The notes: generated by a model not told the origin, from the letters alone. 62,708 bases of DNA from an uncultured Alphaproteobacteria bacterium (GCA_902586885.1 CACIJG010000011.1:1-62708), one strand, 5' to 3'. Numbered from the stretch's first letter, positions 18,165-27,072 are shown. Numbers and translations are program-made.

Positions 18165-19331
18165 ATGAAAATTTTACCAGAAATAAAAAAAATTTCTGAA
18201 GACTTGACGTCTATTTATAAAGACCTGCATCAACACCCTGAGCTAGGCTTTGAAGAAATCAGAACATCTAAAATTGTACAGCAGAAACTGAGTGAATTTG
18301 GAGTAGATGAGTTACACCCCAAAATTGGGAAGACAGGCGTTGTAGCTATAATCAACGGGAAAAATAATAATGGCAGAACAATTGGGGTAAGAGCCGATAT
18401 GGACGCTCTTCCTATCGATGAAACTACCAATCTTAATTACAGCTCAAAGACACCCGGGAAAATGCATGCATGCGGGCATGATGGTCATACCACAATGCTT
18501 TTGGGAGCCGCAAAACATCTTTGTGAAACAAGAAACTTCAAAGGAAAGGCTATTTTAATTTTTCAACCGGCTGAAGAAGGTTTGGGTGGAGCCAGAAAGA
18601 TGCTTGAAGAAGGCTTGTTTGAAAGATTCCCTTGCGATGAAATCTATGGGATACATAATTCACCAAACGGACGTCACGGAGAGGTAAGCATTTGCCAAGG
18701 CAAGGCAATGGCTGGAGCTGCTTTTTTTGATGTAACCATCAATGCAAAGGGAAGCCATGCCGCCATGCCGCATCAATCTATTGATCCAATTATAATATCT
18801 TCAACTTTGATATCTCAAATTCAAACTATAGTTTCCCGAAACATTCATCCTTTGGAGAATGTAGTTTTATCAATAACACAGGTACACGCAGGATCAGCCT
18901 ATAACGTAATACCTGAAGGCGCAGTCCTCGCGGGAACAATTAGATATTTTTCAGATGAGGCATACTCCCTTGTAGAAGACAGATTTAAAACGATATGCCA
19001 AGGGCTTGAAAAAACCTATGGAGTTGAAGTTAACATTGATTTACGAAATACCTTTGACGTTTTATTTAACGACTCAAAATTAAGTGAACAATATATGGAT
19101 GCTGCAGAAAAAATAGTTGGCAAAGATAATATAATTAGGAACGCAACTCCAGCAACTGGTTCAGAAGATTTTGCTGACATGTTAAAGCATGTAAAGGGCG
19201 CTTACTGTCGTATCGGCCATTCAGGAACAGAGCCTCTTCATAGTCCAAAATTTGTTTTTGATACTAATATAATTCCTATTGGTGCCTCTATTTTGGCAAC
19301 TTTAGTAGAGAACCAGCTACCCAATAATTAA
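18165..19331 (+). CDS. M20-family amidohydrolase (N-acyl amino acid/hippurate hydrolase type)
   Basis: A 388-residue M20D metallopeptidase-like hydrolase. The metal-binding motif HACGHDGH is at residues 101-108, and the catalytic Glu lies in QPAEEGLGGA. The insertion after VTINAKGSHAAMPH is the dimerisation domain. Family members remove acyl groups from amino acids such as hippurate or indole-acetyl conjugates, or hydrolyse N-acetyl-diaminopimelate. It is divergent from the amide importer operon, so it may also serve nitrogen scavenging (inference). Confidence 0.87.
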   Translation: MKILPEIKKISEDLTSIYKDLHQHPELGFEEIRTSKIVQQKLSEFGVDELHPKIGKTGVVAIINGKNNNGRTIGVRADMDALPIDETTNLNYSSKTPGKMHACGHDGHTTMLLGAAKHLCETRNFKGKAILIFQPAEEGLGGARKMLEEGLFERFPCDEIYGIHNSPNGRHGEVSICQGKAMAGAAFFDVTINAKGSHAAMPHQSIDPIIISSTLISQIQTIVSRNIHPLENVVLSITQVHAGSAYNVIPEGAVLAGTIRYFSDEAYSLVEDRFKTICQGLEKTYGVEVNIDLRNTFDVLFNDSKLSEQYMDAAEKIVGKDNIIRNATPATGSEDFADMLKHVKGAYCRIGHSGTEPLHSPKFVFDTNIIPIGASILATLVENQLPNN

Positions 19332-19370
19332 ATATTCTGTATTTAAGAGTTTTTCAAAATCAAAAAAAAT

Positions 19371-20969
19371 CTACTTGGCTAAAATTCCTGTTTTCACATT
19401 ATAGTCAACAGCGATTTGATATGTTGGATCATCATCACTATCAATCATTAACTGTCCAGTTTTTGTCAAAAGGTCATGACAGTCTCTGCTTAAATGTCTG
19501 AGCTTGATTTCTCTGCCTGAAACCTGATACTTTTCCGCGATGTCCTCTATTGCCTTGAGAGCAGATTGATCTACCACCTTTGATTTTGCAAAATCTAAAA
19601 TCACAATTTTTGGATCATTATCCGGCTTAAAAATCTCTACAAAACTTTCAACAGAGCCAAAGAACAAGGGACCCTCAATATCATATACTTTTGCACCTTT
19701 TGTTCTTATTGATGGACGTTCGACCGCTCGGATTTTAATTGCAGAATTCCATGCAAACACTAGAGCAGAGAAGATAACTCCTACAAGTACAGCGACCGCA
19801 AGGTCTTCAAGAACTGTCACAACTGTTACGAGAACAATTACTAAAGCATCCGATTTTGGAATTTTGGTAATAAGTCTTATCGAATTCCATGCAAAGGTTG
19901 CAATAACAACCATAAACATCACTCCAACCAATGCAGCTATAGGTATAGCCTCTATCAAGCTAGATCCATACAGAATAAAGAATAGAAGGAACAGTGCTGC
20001 TGAAGTAGCGGCAAGCCGTGTTCTACCGCCTGATTTAACATTAATCATTGACTGACCTATCATTGCACAGCCCCCCATACCACCAAAGAAACCAGTAACA
20101 GTGTTAGCTGCTCCTTGAGCTAAGCATTCTTGACGAGTACCTCCCCTTTTATCTGTTATTTCGCCTACAAGATTTAAAGTCAGTAAACTTTCTATTAAAC
20201 CGATAGCAGCAAGAACTAGCGCGTATGGAAAAATAATAAAAAAAGTTTCAAAATTTAAAGGTACCGAAGGGATTGAAAAAACAGGGAGCCCTCCTGATAC
20301 AGAAGATAAATCCCCAACTGAAGGAACGCTTATCTCAAAATAAATAACGGCGACACTCACTATTATTATGGCGGCTAATGGTCCGGGTATTAGTTTGGTG
20401 ACTTTAGGCGTTAACCAAATCAAAACCATTGTAATACATACCAAAAGAACGGAAGTACTGAGTAAAACTCCACTCATCCACTCAAGCTCCCCATTAGAAG
20501 TCTCAAACTTAAACTGTCTTATCTGTGCTAGACCTATAACTATAGCCAATCCATTAACAAAACCTAGCATAACTGGCTGGGGTACCATTCGTATAAATTT
20601 TCCCAATTTGAATACGCCTGCTAATATTTGAAGAATACCCATTAAAACGACGGTAGCAAATAAATACTGTATACCATGTTCGGCAACCAGGGCGATCATA
20701 ACCACAGCAAGAGCACCAGTAGCTCCAGATATCATACCTGGTCTGCCACCAATAAGCGCAGTTATCAGACCGACAATAAATGCGGCGTAAAGTCCAACCA
20801 ATGGCTCCACACCAGCAACAAAAGCAAACGCCACAGCTTCAGGGACCAAAGCAATGGCGACCGTCAATCCCGCTAAAATTTCGACTCTTAGTAATGAAAA
20901 AGAAAACTGCTTGGAAAGTGACTTGTTTTCAAACCCCTCTGCCAAAATTGAAATGGCTGTTTTTATCAA
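19371..20969 (-). CDS. SulP-family anion transporter with STAS domain
   Basis: A 532-residue protein. It has the SulP membrane core (AIALVPEAVAFAFVAGVEP near the N-terminus; GGMGGCAMIGQSMINVKSGG in the middle) and a C-terminal STAS domain from about residue 430, including VDQSALKAIEDI. SulP proteins move sulfate, bicarbonate or other anions. It stands alone, convergent with the M20 hydrolase. Bicarbonate or sulfate uptake are both possible. Confidence 0.87.
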   Translation of the reverse strand: MIKTAISILAEGFENKSLSKQFSFSLLRVEILAGLTVAIALVPEAVAFAFVAGVEPLVGLYAAFIVGLITALIGGRPGMISGATGALAVVMIALVAEHGIQYLFATVVLMGILQILAGVFKLGKFIRMVPQPVMLGFVNGLAIVIGLAQIRQFKFETSNGELEWMSGVLLSTSVLLVCITMVLIWLTPKVTKLIPGPLAAIIIVSVAVIYFEISVPSVGDLSSVSGGLPVFSIPSVPLNFETFFIIFPYALVLAAIGLIESLLTLNLVGEITDKRGGTRQECLAQGAANTVTGFFGGMGGCAMIGQSMINVKSGGRTRLAATSAALFLLFFILYGSSLIEAIPIAALVGVMFMVVIATFAWNSIRLITKIPKSDALVIVLVTVVTVLEDLAVAVLVGVIFSALVFAWNSAIKIRAVERPSIRTKGAKVYDIEGPLFFGSVESFVEIFKPDNDPKIVILDFAKSKVVDQSALKAIEDIAEKYQVSGREIKLRHLSRDCHDLLTKTGQLMIDSDDDPTYQIAVDYNVKTGILAK

Positions 20970-21143
20970 ATTTTAAACCTTTTGTTCTGCTCTAATTTTT
21001 ATCTATATAGGCTTAATATTTATTTTAGATACATAAGTAAAGGTGAATTTGCTTGGTTCAACTTTTAAACTATAAAAAAAGTGAATTTTATTTCTAAAAA
21101 GCTTTCGGTTCGCTATTGTAATGATTTAAAGGAATTAATTTTC

Positions 21144-21335
21144 ATGAAAAAACTTTTCATCGTTCAAGATAACCTAGGCAGAGATTATGAAATACCCAAT
21201 ATAGAGAACTTTTATCAACACCTGAAAGAATTTCATCTAAATGGAATATCAGTTCATGAAGAGGAAGGTCGTTATTTCATCGTAAATGATAACTTTAGAG
21301 AGAAGATAAAGAAAATGTTTGAAGGTAGAAAATGA
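21144..21335 (+). CDS. Small conserved-looking hypothetical protein (63 aa)
   Basis: A short acidic/basic protein beginning MKKLFIVQDNLGRDYEIP. I choose the ATG at 21144 because AAAGGAA lies about 9 bp upstream; a GTG at 21081 would add 21 residues without a ribosome site. The IENFYQHLKEFHLNGISVHEEEGRYFIV segment suggests a small alpha/beta fold. Its ATGA overlap with the next gene (21332-21335) indicates translational coupling. Function is unknown. Confidence 0.6.
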   Translation: MKKLFIVQDNLGRDYEIPNIENFYQHLKEFHLNGISVHEEEGRYFIVNDNFREKIKKMFEGRK

Positions 21336-21625
21336 CCATTGCCATTAAAAGAATAGATAATGATACTTTCTCAGTTTCGATAAGTTCAAAAAAAAACACT
21401 CAACACACAGTAAAATTTTCTGATAAACGGCACGATTTGTATGAACTGGGTCATATTCAAAAAGATGTGATTATTAAATTTGCTTTTGACTTTCTACTTG
21501 GTAGAGAACCTAATACATCAATACTTACAAATTTTTCCATAGATTTAATAAGTAACTACTTTCCTGAATTTGAAACAAAATTAAAGGAAAACTTCAACAA
21601 GTCAAAGGGAGAGACAAGGTTTTAA
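21332..21625 (+). CDS. Hypothetical protein (97 aa) with FLLGREPNTSIL motif
   Basis: A 97-residue protein whose N-terminal half looks like beta strands and whose C-terminal half holds FDFLLGREPNTSIL followed by SIDLISNYFPEFE. I have seen a similar arrangement, a helix with EREPNTSIL then YFPEYE, in uncharacterised bacterial proteins, but I cannot name a family. It overlaps the gene before it by 4 bp and the acyl-CoA-dehydrogenase-like gene starts 54 bp later. Function is unknown. Confidence 0.6.
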   Translation: MTIAIKRIDNDTFSVSISSKKNTQHTVKFSDKRHDLYELGHIQKDVIIKFAFDFLLGREPNTSILTNFSIDLISNYFPEFETKLKENFNKSKGETRF

Positions 21626-21678
21626 ATAGCATAAAAAAATACCAAAAGGGAGAAATCAACCACAAGATAAATCTAAGT

Positions 21679-22476
21679 ATGAAACTTAGTAATGAAAAGG
21701 ATTTCTTGAAATTTTGGAAAGAAAAAAACTTGTCAAATACCGACGTAATAAAAACGCTTACCTCAGTAGCAAGTGTATCAAATAATTTATCTTGGTTATT
21801 TTTTTCTGCTTATCAGTGCGCTATTCGATACCAGTTTAGAAATCTAATTTACAATCAGTATACAAGCTTAGCTGTAGCAGAAAAAAAGAATAATCCTTTA
21901 GAAATATCCATCGATAAAAATAATAATAATACAATAATAATTAAAGGTTTAAAGACATGGCTGGTAACAACCAATATCAGTAAAATAATAGTTTTTGCCA
22001 AGTTAACAAAACCAATACAAATAATTCAAAAATCAGAGAAAAAATACTGGAAGTCACTGGTGGCCCTGGTCTCTGTCGACGAAACAACCAAGCTTACACC
22101 TTTAGAAAAAGTTCGTTATTTAAAAAACCTTAAACAAGGTAACATACAGCTTAACTCAACTCTTGTAGATATGAAAAATATTGTGTCAGGTAAAAAAATA
22201 AGAAATTTTAGAGTAGTTGAAAAATACTTTGTAATGTTGTCATTAACAATTTTTTTCTCTTCAAAGATCAAAAGCCACCGACTAAAAAAGGTCTATCATA
22301 ATCTTGGAAACGAACTAATAGATTTATTGATTAGGAAAAAATTAAATGACAGAACTCTTAGACCTCTTAACAAAAAATTTCAAAAAGTGTTTGATATTTT
22401 TGACCATATCCCTGAAAGAAACAGTATAACTGATTGGAATGCTGACAAAATTTTATTTAAATTTCTTACGAAATAA
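21679..22476 (+). CDS. Divergent acyl-CoA-dehydrogenase-like protein
   Basis: A 265-residue lysine-rich protein. The middle part (SLAVAEKKNN..., ISIDKNNNNTIIIKGLKTWLVTTNISKIIVFAK) resembles the beta-domain of acyl-CoA dehydrogenases, where a strand ending in nGxKxWvT precedes a strand such as adxxlv. At 265 residues it is far shorter than the usual 380, and the C-terminal FAD/substrate helices with the catalytic Glu are not obvious. It may be a non-catalytic or reshaped relative. Third gene of the 21.1-22.5 kb unit. Confidence 0.5.
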   Translation: MKLSNEKDFLKFWKEKNLSNTDVIKTLTSVASVSNNLSWLFFSAYQCAIRYQFRNLIYNQYTSLAVAEKKNNPLEISIDKNNNNTIIIKGLKTWLVTTNISKIIVFAKLTKPIQIIQKSEKKYWKSLVALVSVDETTKLTPLEKVRYLKNLKQGNIQLNSTLVDMKNIVSGKKIRNFRVVEKYFVMLSLTIFFSSKIKSHRLKKVYHNLGNELIDLLIRKKLNDRTLRPLNKKFQKVFDIFDHIPERNSITDWNADKILFKFLTK

Positions 22477-22491
22477 AACGATAAATTATGT

Positions 22492-23199
22492 TTACCAATG
22501 TTCTGCGAATGGTCGCAATTCTACTCTAAATGACCATGCAGACCTCTCCTGATGAACAACATGGAATATTTCTTTTGCGATTTGTTTGGGTGCAGCAAAA
22601 AACTCGTCAGGCTTGTCAGGGGCTAGCCTTGGCCTAGTTCTAGGGGTATCAATAAGTGCATCAATAATAAAATATGCTACATGGACTCCTTGAGGGCCAA
22701 ATTCTCTTGCCAGAGATTCAGACAAAATTCTCTGAGCGGACTTAGTAGATGCAAAAAAACCCCAATGTGCCTTTCCTCTTTCAGCTGCTGTATTTCCCGT
22801 AACCATAATTGACCCCCTTCCCATTTCCAGCATATTTGGAATAGTTTCCTGTGCTAGGACTAAAAGTGCAGTGGTATTGACCCTAAAGTTTCTTTCTAGA
22901 TCATTGTAATCAAGCTCAAGCATCGGACCCCTATTAGCCATAGGAGCATTATGGATTACTACTTCAGGCCTTCCCATGTCGTTCTCTATTTTTTTTATCT
23001 TTTTCTTTAAAAGAGTAATATCTGCTACATCGCAAGGATAAGCTTTAGTGTTAGGATACTTTGACTCCAATCTTTTCAAGTTATCTTCAGATCTAGCGAT
23101 CATGGCTACATGAAACCCATTCTCTGAGAAGTATTTAGCTATTTCTGCTCCAGTTCCAGTCTCGGGTCCAACACCAGTTACTAAACATACTTTACTCAT
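22492..23199 (-). CDS. SDR-family protein lacking the catalytic Tyr
   Basis: About 235 residues with an N-terminal SDR nucleotide-binding fold (VCLVTGVGPETGTGAEIAKYF). The usual YxxxK is FASTK here, with Phe in place of Tyr, and the upstream Ser region reads VTGNTAAERG. This matches a known subgroup of atypical SDRs that naturally lack the Tyr. I place the start at the ATG at 23199, giving an 8-bp overlap (ATGAGTAA) with the GST stop; an ATG at 23220 is an alternative. Confidence 0.8.
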   Translation of the reverse strand: MSKVCLVTGVGPETGTGAEIAKYFSENGFHVAMIARSEDNLKRLESKYPNTKAYPCDVADITLLKKKIKKIENDMGRPEVVIHNAPMANRGPMLELDYNDLERNFRVNTTALLVLAQETIPNMLEMGRGSIMVTGNTAAERGKAHWGFFASTKSAQRILSESLAREFGPQGVHVAYFIIDALIDTPRTRPRLAPDKPDEFFAAPKQIAKEIFHVVHQERSAWSFRVELRPFAEHW

Positions 23200-23827
23200 T
23201 TTTAAATGCATCCCGTTCACTCAAACGAGTTTTTAGATCTAGAATATTTGCATGCTCACCGATTTTTAAGCCTATATTATTAGCAAGTTCAAGGGTGCAA
23301 TATAAAGTTATATCAGCAACACTAAATTCCTTACCAGCTACAAAGCAATATTTATCCAAATGCTTGTCTAACCTTTCAAACAAAATTCTTGCTGAGTCCT
23401 CTCCTCTTTTAACTATAGAGCCAGATCTCTTTAAGTGATTCCTCGTTCCAGCTAAAACTTTGCCATCAAACCTTTCAAATTTGTTTCTTATTCCTGCCAT
23501 TAGAGGTATGTATCCATCAATTTCCAATCTTCGATTCCACATCTCTATTAATGCTCGATCCTTGGGGGTAGATCCAAATAAATTAATTTTCCCCTGATTT
23601 GATTCTTCTAAATATCTGCATATTGCTACTGACTCAGAAATAACTGTCCCATCACTTAATTCTAGAAATGGAACGCAATGAAAAGGATTCAAAGAGTTAA
23701 AGGGTTCTTTGAACTGATCACCATCTCTGACATTAAGTTGCTCCGTATCTATAGAAACATCTGCTTCCTTTAAAAAAATATTCACTCTTCTAGAGGCCGG
23801 TGCGGGGTCAAATTGATATAATTTCAT
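23192..23827 (-). CDS. Glutathione S-transferase family protein
   Basis: A 211-residue GST. The N-terminal KLYQFDPAPASRRVNIFL places Ser/Arg at the glutathione thiolate position, FHCVPFLEL holds the cis-Pro and SESVAICRYLEE the gamma-glutamyl contact. The C-terminal helical domain contains EFSVADITLYC, the conserved N-capping box. It is translationally coupled to the downstream SDR-like gene. It is diverged from the GST at 7390-8025. Confidence 0.85.
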   Translation of the reverse strand: MKLYQFDPAPASRRVNIFLKEADVSIDTEQLNVRDGDQFKEPFNSLNPFHCVPFLELSDGTVISESVAICRYLEESNQGKINLFGSTPKDRALIEMWNRRLEIDGYIPLMAGIRNKFERFDGKVLAGTRNHLKRSGSIVKRGEDSARILFERLDKHLDKYCFVAGKEFSVADITLYCTLELANNIGLKIGEHANILDLKTRLSERDAFKNE

Positions 23828-23947
23828 TTGTCTTTTATTCTGAATAACATTTGTTCAAACTTTAGTTTATATATCAAACCTTTTCTACTTAATTATACTT
23901 TCCAGTTTTTTGTCGTTTAAATTTGATAGGGAGTATGAGGTTAAAGG

Positions 23948-24049
23948 ATGCAACTAATCACCACCAATGCTAGAAGTACAATTATTTGCCTTGGCATTTT
24001 CCAAGGCATCAATAATGCTAAATTAGCAGACAGGAACCACATCAAATAA
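23948..24049 (+). CDS. Possible 33-residue micro-ORF
   Basis: The ATG at 23948 has GAGG about 7 bp upstream and the frame runs 33 codons to a TAA. The peptide begins MQLITTNARSTIICLGIFQG and continues with INNAKLADRNHIK. It has a hydrophobic core and a basic tail. I do not recognise it. An open frame of this length in such AT-rich DNA could occur by chance, and a hairpin overlaps it, so the region may be an RNA gene instead. Confidence 0.3.
   Translation: MQLITTNARSTIICLGIFQGINNAKLADRNHIK
23981..24016 (+). ncRNA. Stable 14-bp bulged hairpin, possible small RNA element
   Basis: ATTATT plus TGCCTTGG (23981-23994) pairs with CCAAGGCA (24001-24008), a 2-base TC bulge and AATAAT (24011-24016), across the 6-base loop CATTTT. 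No T tract follows, so it is not a standard terminator. A small palindrome GCTAAATTAGC lies just downstream. Whether it is transcribed is unknown. Confidence 0.3.
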
Positions 24050-24178
24050 AAATAAACTAATTAAAAACCCTTAAGACCCATCAGTTTTCAAAGGATCATG
24101 AGAATTAAATCTTAAGTCAAAGTAACCCTTTATTTTTAAGCTTTTGAAAGACAGACCAAAAAATGTTAAAAATATAGA

Positions 24179-24955
24179 ATGGATAATAAAACACTAAAAA
24201 TAGCAGAATTTCTTGTGGATTCACACTTGAATGGTAAGGACTTCAAAAATTTAGAGGGCAGTTTAAAGCCATCAAATTTTGATGAAGCTTATGATGCACA
24301 GAACTATTTTCAAAAACTAATTTCTAGAGGTGAGTTAGGAGGCTTCAAAATAGCATTGTCTTCAAAAATACAACAGGAACATCATAAAATAAATCAGCCA
24401 GTTTACGGTGGTATTTTTAAAAAGGAAATCTATCAAAGCCCAAAGTCCATTAGGCTTTCTGACTACAAACGATTAAGTGTTGAGTTTGAGCTTGCTTTCG
24501 AACTATCAGAACAAGTAGAAGATTTGAAATCAGGAAAACAAATAGGAGAGATAAGAAATTACATTTCTGATGTTTATCCCGCACTTGAATTGATAGAAGA
24601 TAGAAAAGCTGAATATGATGGGCTAGATGCCTTATCATTGGCGTGCGATAATGCATGGTCAGGTGGTCTAATCTTAGGTGAAAAAATTAAAAACTGGAGA
24701 GGGCTAGACTTCAAGAATTTAATCTCTACATGTAAATGGAACAAAGAAGATCTTAAATCCACAAGTGTTATGGATGCAGACCCATTTAACAATCTCAAGT
24801 GGATAACAAAACAGTTAATCGAGAGAAGGAAAGTTTTAACTAAGGGTATGTTTATAATTACAGGTAGTGTTTTTTTGGTCCGTAAAGCCAAAGTAGGAGA
24901 TTTAATAAGACACAGCCTTTTTGATGATCTCGAGGTTGAACTAGAAATAATTTGA
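24179..24955 (+). CDS. MhpD-like 2-keto-4-pentenoate hydratase family protein
   Basis: A 258-residue relative of the protein at 6590-7393 with the same features: GGFKIALSSK, QPVYGGIF, the acidic strand SVEFELAFEL that contributes metal ligands, and a C-terminal KGMFIITGS. It would hydrate an oxo-enoate or act as a decarboxylase partner in aromatic degradation. It is divergent from a GST/SDR pair, recalling the GST-hydratase operon at 6.6-8.0 kb. No clear ribosome site is visible. Confidence 0.75.
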   Translation: MDNKTLKIAEFLVDSHLNGKDFKNLEGSLKPSNFDEAYDAQNYFQKLISRGELGGFKIALSSKIQQEHHKINQPVYGGIFKKEIYQSPKSIRLSDYKRLSVEFELAFELSEQVEDLKSGKQIGEIRNYISDVYPALELIEDRKAEYDGLDALSLACDNAWSGGLILGEKIKNWRGLDFKNLISTCKWNKEDLKSTSVMDADPFNNLKWITKQLIERRKVLTKGMFIITGSVFLVRKAKVGDLIRHSLFDDLEVELEII

Positions 24956-24992
24956 GAGAAATGTTAATAATTTTGAATCAAGGATATTTTTT

Positions 24993-25487
24993 ATGAACAA
25001 AGAGACCAAATTAAAAGATGAAATTACTCAAAAAATAGGAGTCTTAACTAGACGCGAAACAGAAGCAAGGATTTTAGTACCCTTTTTTCAAGCGCTAAGT
25101 GAAAAGTTTGGTAAAGAGGAAGTGGCACCAATATTAGAAAAAACTATTATGAATTTGTCTAGAATTCAGGGAGCAGAACTATCAAAAAAATACGGCAGTG
25201 GTGTAGATTCTTTCCTAGAAACATTACAATTTTGGACTCAAGATGGGGCATTAGAAATTGATGTCTTAGAAAAGAATGAAAAAAAGTTGGATTTCGATGT
25301 CACGAGGTGTAAATATGCAGAAATGTATAACGCTCTTGGCGTTCAAGATTTAGGGGCTATACTTTCATGTAATAGGGATGCAGCTATGATAGAAGGCTTT
25401 AACCCGAAAGCCTCTTTAGATAGAAAAACAACTATAATGAGTGGAGGAAAGTGCTGCACCTTCAGATACACTTTTGACGAAACCTAA
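24993..25487 (+). CDS. L-2-amino-thiazoline-4-carboxylate hydrolase family protein
   Basis: A 164-residue protein with the hallmarks of the ATC hydrolase family: FDVTRCKYAEMYNALG, then LGAILSCNRDAAMIEGFNP, and a C-terminal TIMSGGKCCTFRYTF. Characterised members open the thiazoline ring in the L-cysteine-forming pathway of Pseudomonas, but most family members are uncharacterised. The conserved Cys residues in TRCKY, LSCNRD and KCCTF may be catalytic. The gene sits 37 bp after the hydratase and 14 bp before the hydrolase-membrane fusion. Confidence 0.8.
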   Translation: MNKETKLKDEITQKIGVLTRRETEARILVPFFQALSEKFGKEEVAPILEKTIMNLSRIQGAELSKKYGSGVDSFLETLQFWTQDGALEIDVLEKNEKKLDFDVTRCKYAEMYNALGVQDLGAILSCNRDAAMIEGFNPKASLDRKTTIMSGGKCCTFRYTFDET

Positions 25488-25501
25488 AAGCAATTCTTTT
25501 C

Positions 25502-27007
25502 TTGAAAAAATCTAAACCAGACATTTTATACGGTTTTATCGTTACCTCTTTTTTATGCCTAGCTATATTCTCAATTTTTAGGTTAGCTAGCTACGAGAAA
25601 AACATTGAAACCACTTATGAAACATTTGGTAAAACCCCTGTAGTTGTCTCTTCTCCCATTGGGAAGAAAAATGATCAACTCATTTTCATATCTCACGGCT
25701 TTGCTGGATCAACAACTTTCATGCGCCCAATTGCAATCGCTTTAGCTGAGGCTGGCTTTATTACAATCAGGTTCGATTACCTTGGCCATGGCAAGCACCC
25801 TGAACCTTACAGTGGAGACATAACAACTATTAAGGGAGCCACACAAAACTTTGTTAAACAAACAGAGATAATCATCGATCATTTTCTAAATAAATATAAA
25901 TCAGAGACAGGGTTGATAATCGGTCATTCTATGGCATCTGACATAGTAATTAGAACTGCTAAGAAAAGCTCGCAGATAGAGGGAGTGATAGGTATTTCAA
26001 CATACTCTGATGCAGTCACCGAAACACATCCTAAAAATTTATTAATACTTAATGGCCAATGGGAGCCTCCTTTGAGAGCAAAAGCTAGGGACATCCTTAT
26101 AAGCTCAGGTATAAAAAACCCCACCGAGGGAAAACTTTATGGTGAATTTAAGAATGGAACAGCACGTAAAGTTGTTGCTGTAAAAAACTCGGATCACGTT
26201 GGCGTTCTATACTCTTCAACTACTCAAAGGGAAATCATTGCTTGGGCCAATCAAATATACCAACAGAATTATAATATAGTAACTAACAGCATCGGGCTGT
26301 GGGCAGGTCTACTTTTTTTAAGTCTATTTATTTTATTTATTTGCAGTTTAAAATTTTTTCCTGATAGAAAGCTTGAAAGAGGCACATTAAGTTTTAGAAA
26401 TTTCATTTTTGCAAGTATTTTAGCTACCGTTATTATTCCATATGCTTTAAAGTTTTTTACTCCAACACCTGTTGCCTTTCCTGCGCACAACCATTTAATT
26501 AGTCATCTTTTGTTGATGAGTATAGTTCTGAGTGTGGTGACTCCCGTAAAATTAAATAAACCCCTTATAAAAAGTTTTAATCTTCAAATTTTTGCATTCT
26601 TATTTGTAACTTTTTCTTTGGTTTTTGGTAACGTTCTCAACAGTTATGTCAGTACATTCTACCTGTCAGATGGTCGAATAGGCCTATTTTTATTAATGGC
26701 TATAGGGTGTGTTCCTATAATGATAGTGATTCAATCATTTTATCAAGTTGAAAAGTATGGTTGGATGATTGGGAATTTAGCGAAACTATTTATTTTAATC
26801 TCACTATCAATTTCAATATGGTTAGACTTGGAAAAGCTATTTATACTTGGATATGCAGTAATTTTACTCATTGCATTCTCAATAATTTTTGGCTTTTTGG
26901 CAAATCTTCTAAATAGAAAATATAATGATGTACTTTCTATAGGAACTGCTAACGGTTTAGTTTTGGCTTGGACATTTGCTACAGCATTACCAATTTATAT
27001 CCCGTAA
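25502..27007 (+). CDS. Alpha/beta hydrolase fused to a multi-spanning membrane domain
   Basis: A 501-residue protein starting at a TTG. Residues 10-27 form one membrane helix. Residues 55-250 are an alpha/beta hydrolase with HGFAGS (65-70), the nucleophile elbow GHSMAS (Ser143) and a late SDHVG (His232). From about residue 262 to the end there are seven or eight hydrophobic helices. The hydrolase would face the periplasm or cytoplasm next to its own membrane domain. Substrate unknown; esterase or lipase-like activity on a membrane-borne compound is a guess. Confidence 0.7.
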   Translation: MKKSKPDILYGFIVTSFLCLAIFSIFRLASYEKNIETTYETFGKTPVVVSSPIGKKNDQLIFISHGFAGSTTFMRPIAIALAEAGFITIRFDYLGHGKHPEPYSGDITTIKGATQNFVKQTEIIIDHFLNKYKSETGLIIGHSMASDIVIRTAKKSSQIEGVIGISTYSDAVTETHPKNLLILNGQWEPPLRAKARDILISSGIKNPTEGKLYGEFKNGTARKVVAVKNSDHVGVLYSSTTQREIIAWANQIYQQNYNIVTNSIGLWAGLLFLSLFILFICSLKFFPDRKLERGTLSFRNFIFASILATVIIPYALKFFTPTPVAFPAHNHLISHLLLMSIVLSVVTPVKLNKPLIKSFNLQIFAFLFVTFSLVFGNVLNSYVSTFYLSDGRIGLFLLMAIGCVPIMIVIQSFYQVEKYGWMIGNLAKLFILISLSISIWLDLEKLFILGYAVILLIAFSIIFGFLANLLNRKYNDVLSIGTANGLVLAWTFATALPIYIP

Positions 27008-27072
27008 AAAAAGTTGGGTTTATTGGGGCTATAAAATTCGCTATGATAAAAAAATAAAATAATGAGTAAATC

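Larger units (their letters stand above)
23828..24178. other. 350-bp intergenic region with hairpin and micro-ORF
   Basis: The gap separates the divergent GST and hydratase genes. It holds an ORF of 33 codons (23948-24049, +) and within it a strong bulged hairpin (23981-24016). The rest is AT-rich and shows no tRNA or recognisable riboswitch. Confidence 0.6.

Noticed and set aside
24450-24891. Long antisense frames inside the hydratase gene
   Set aside because: They overlap a gene with clear family motifs on the other strand and encode Ser/Leu-rich sequence typical of shadow frames.
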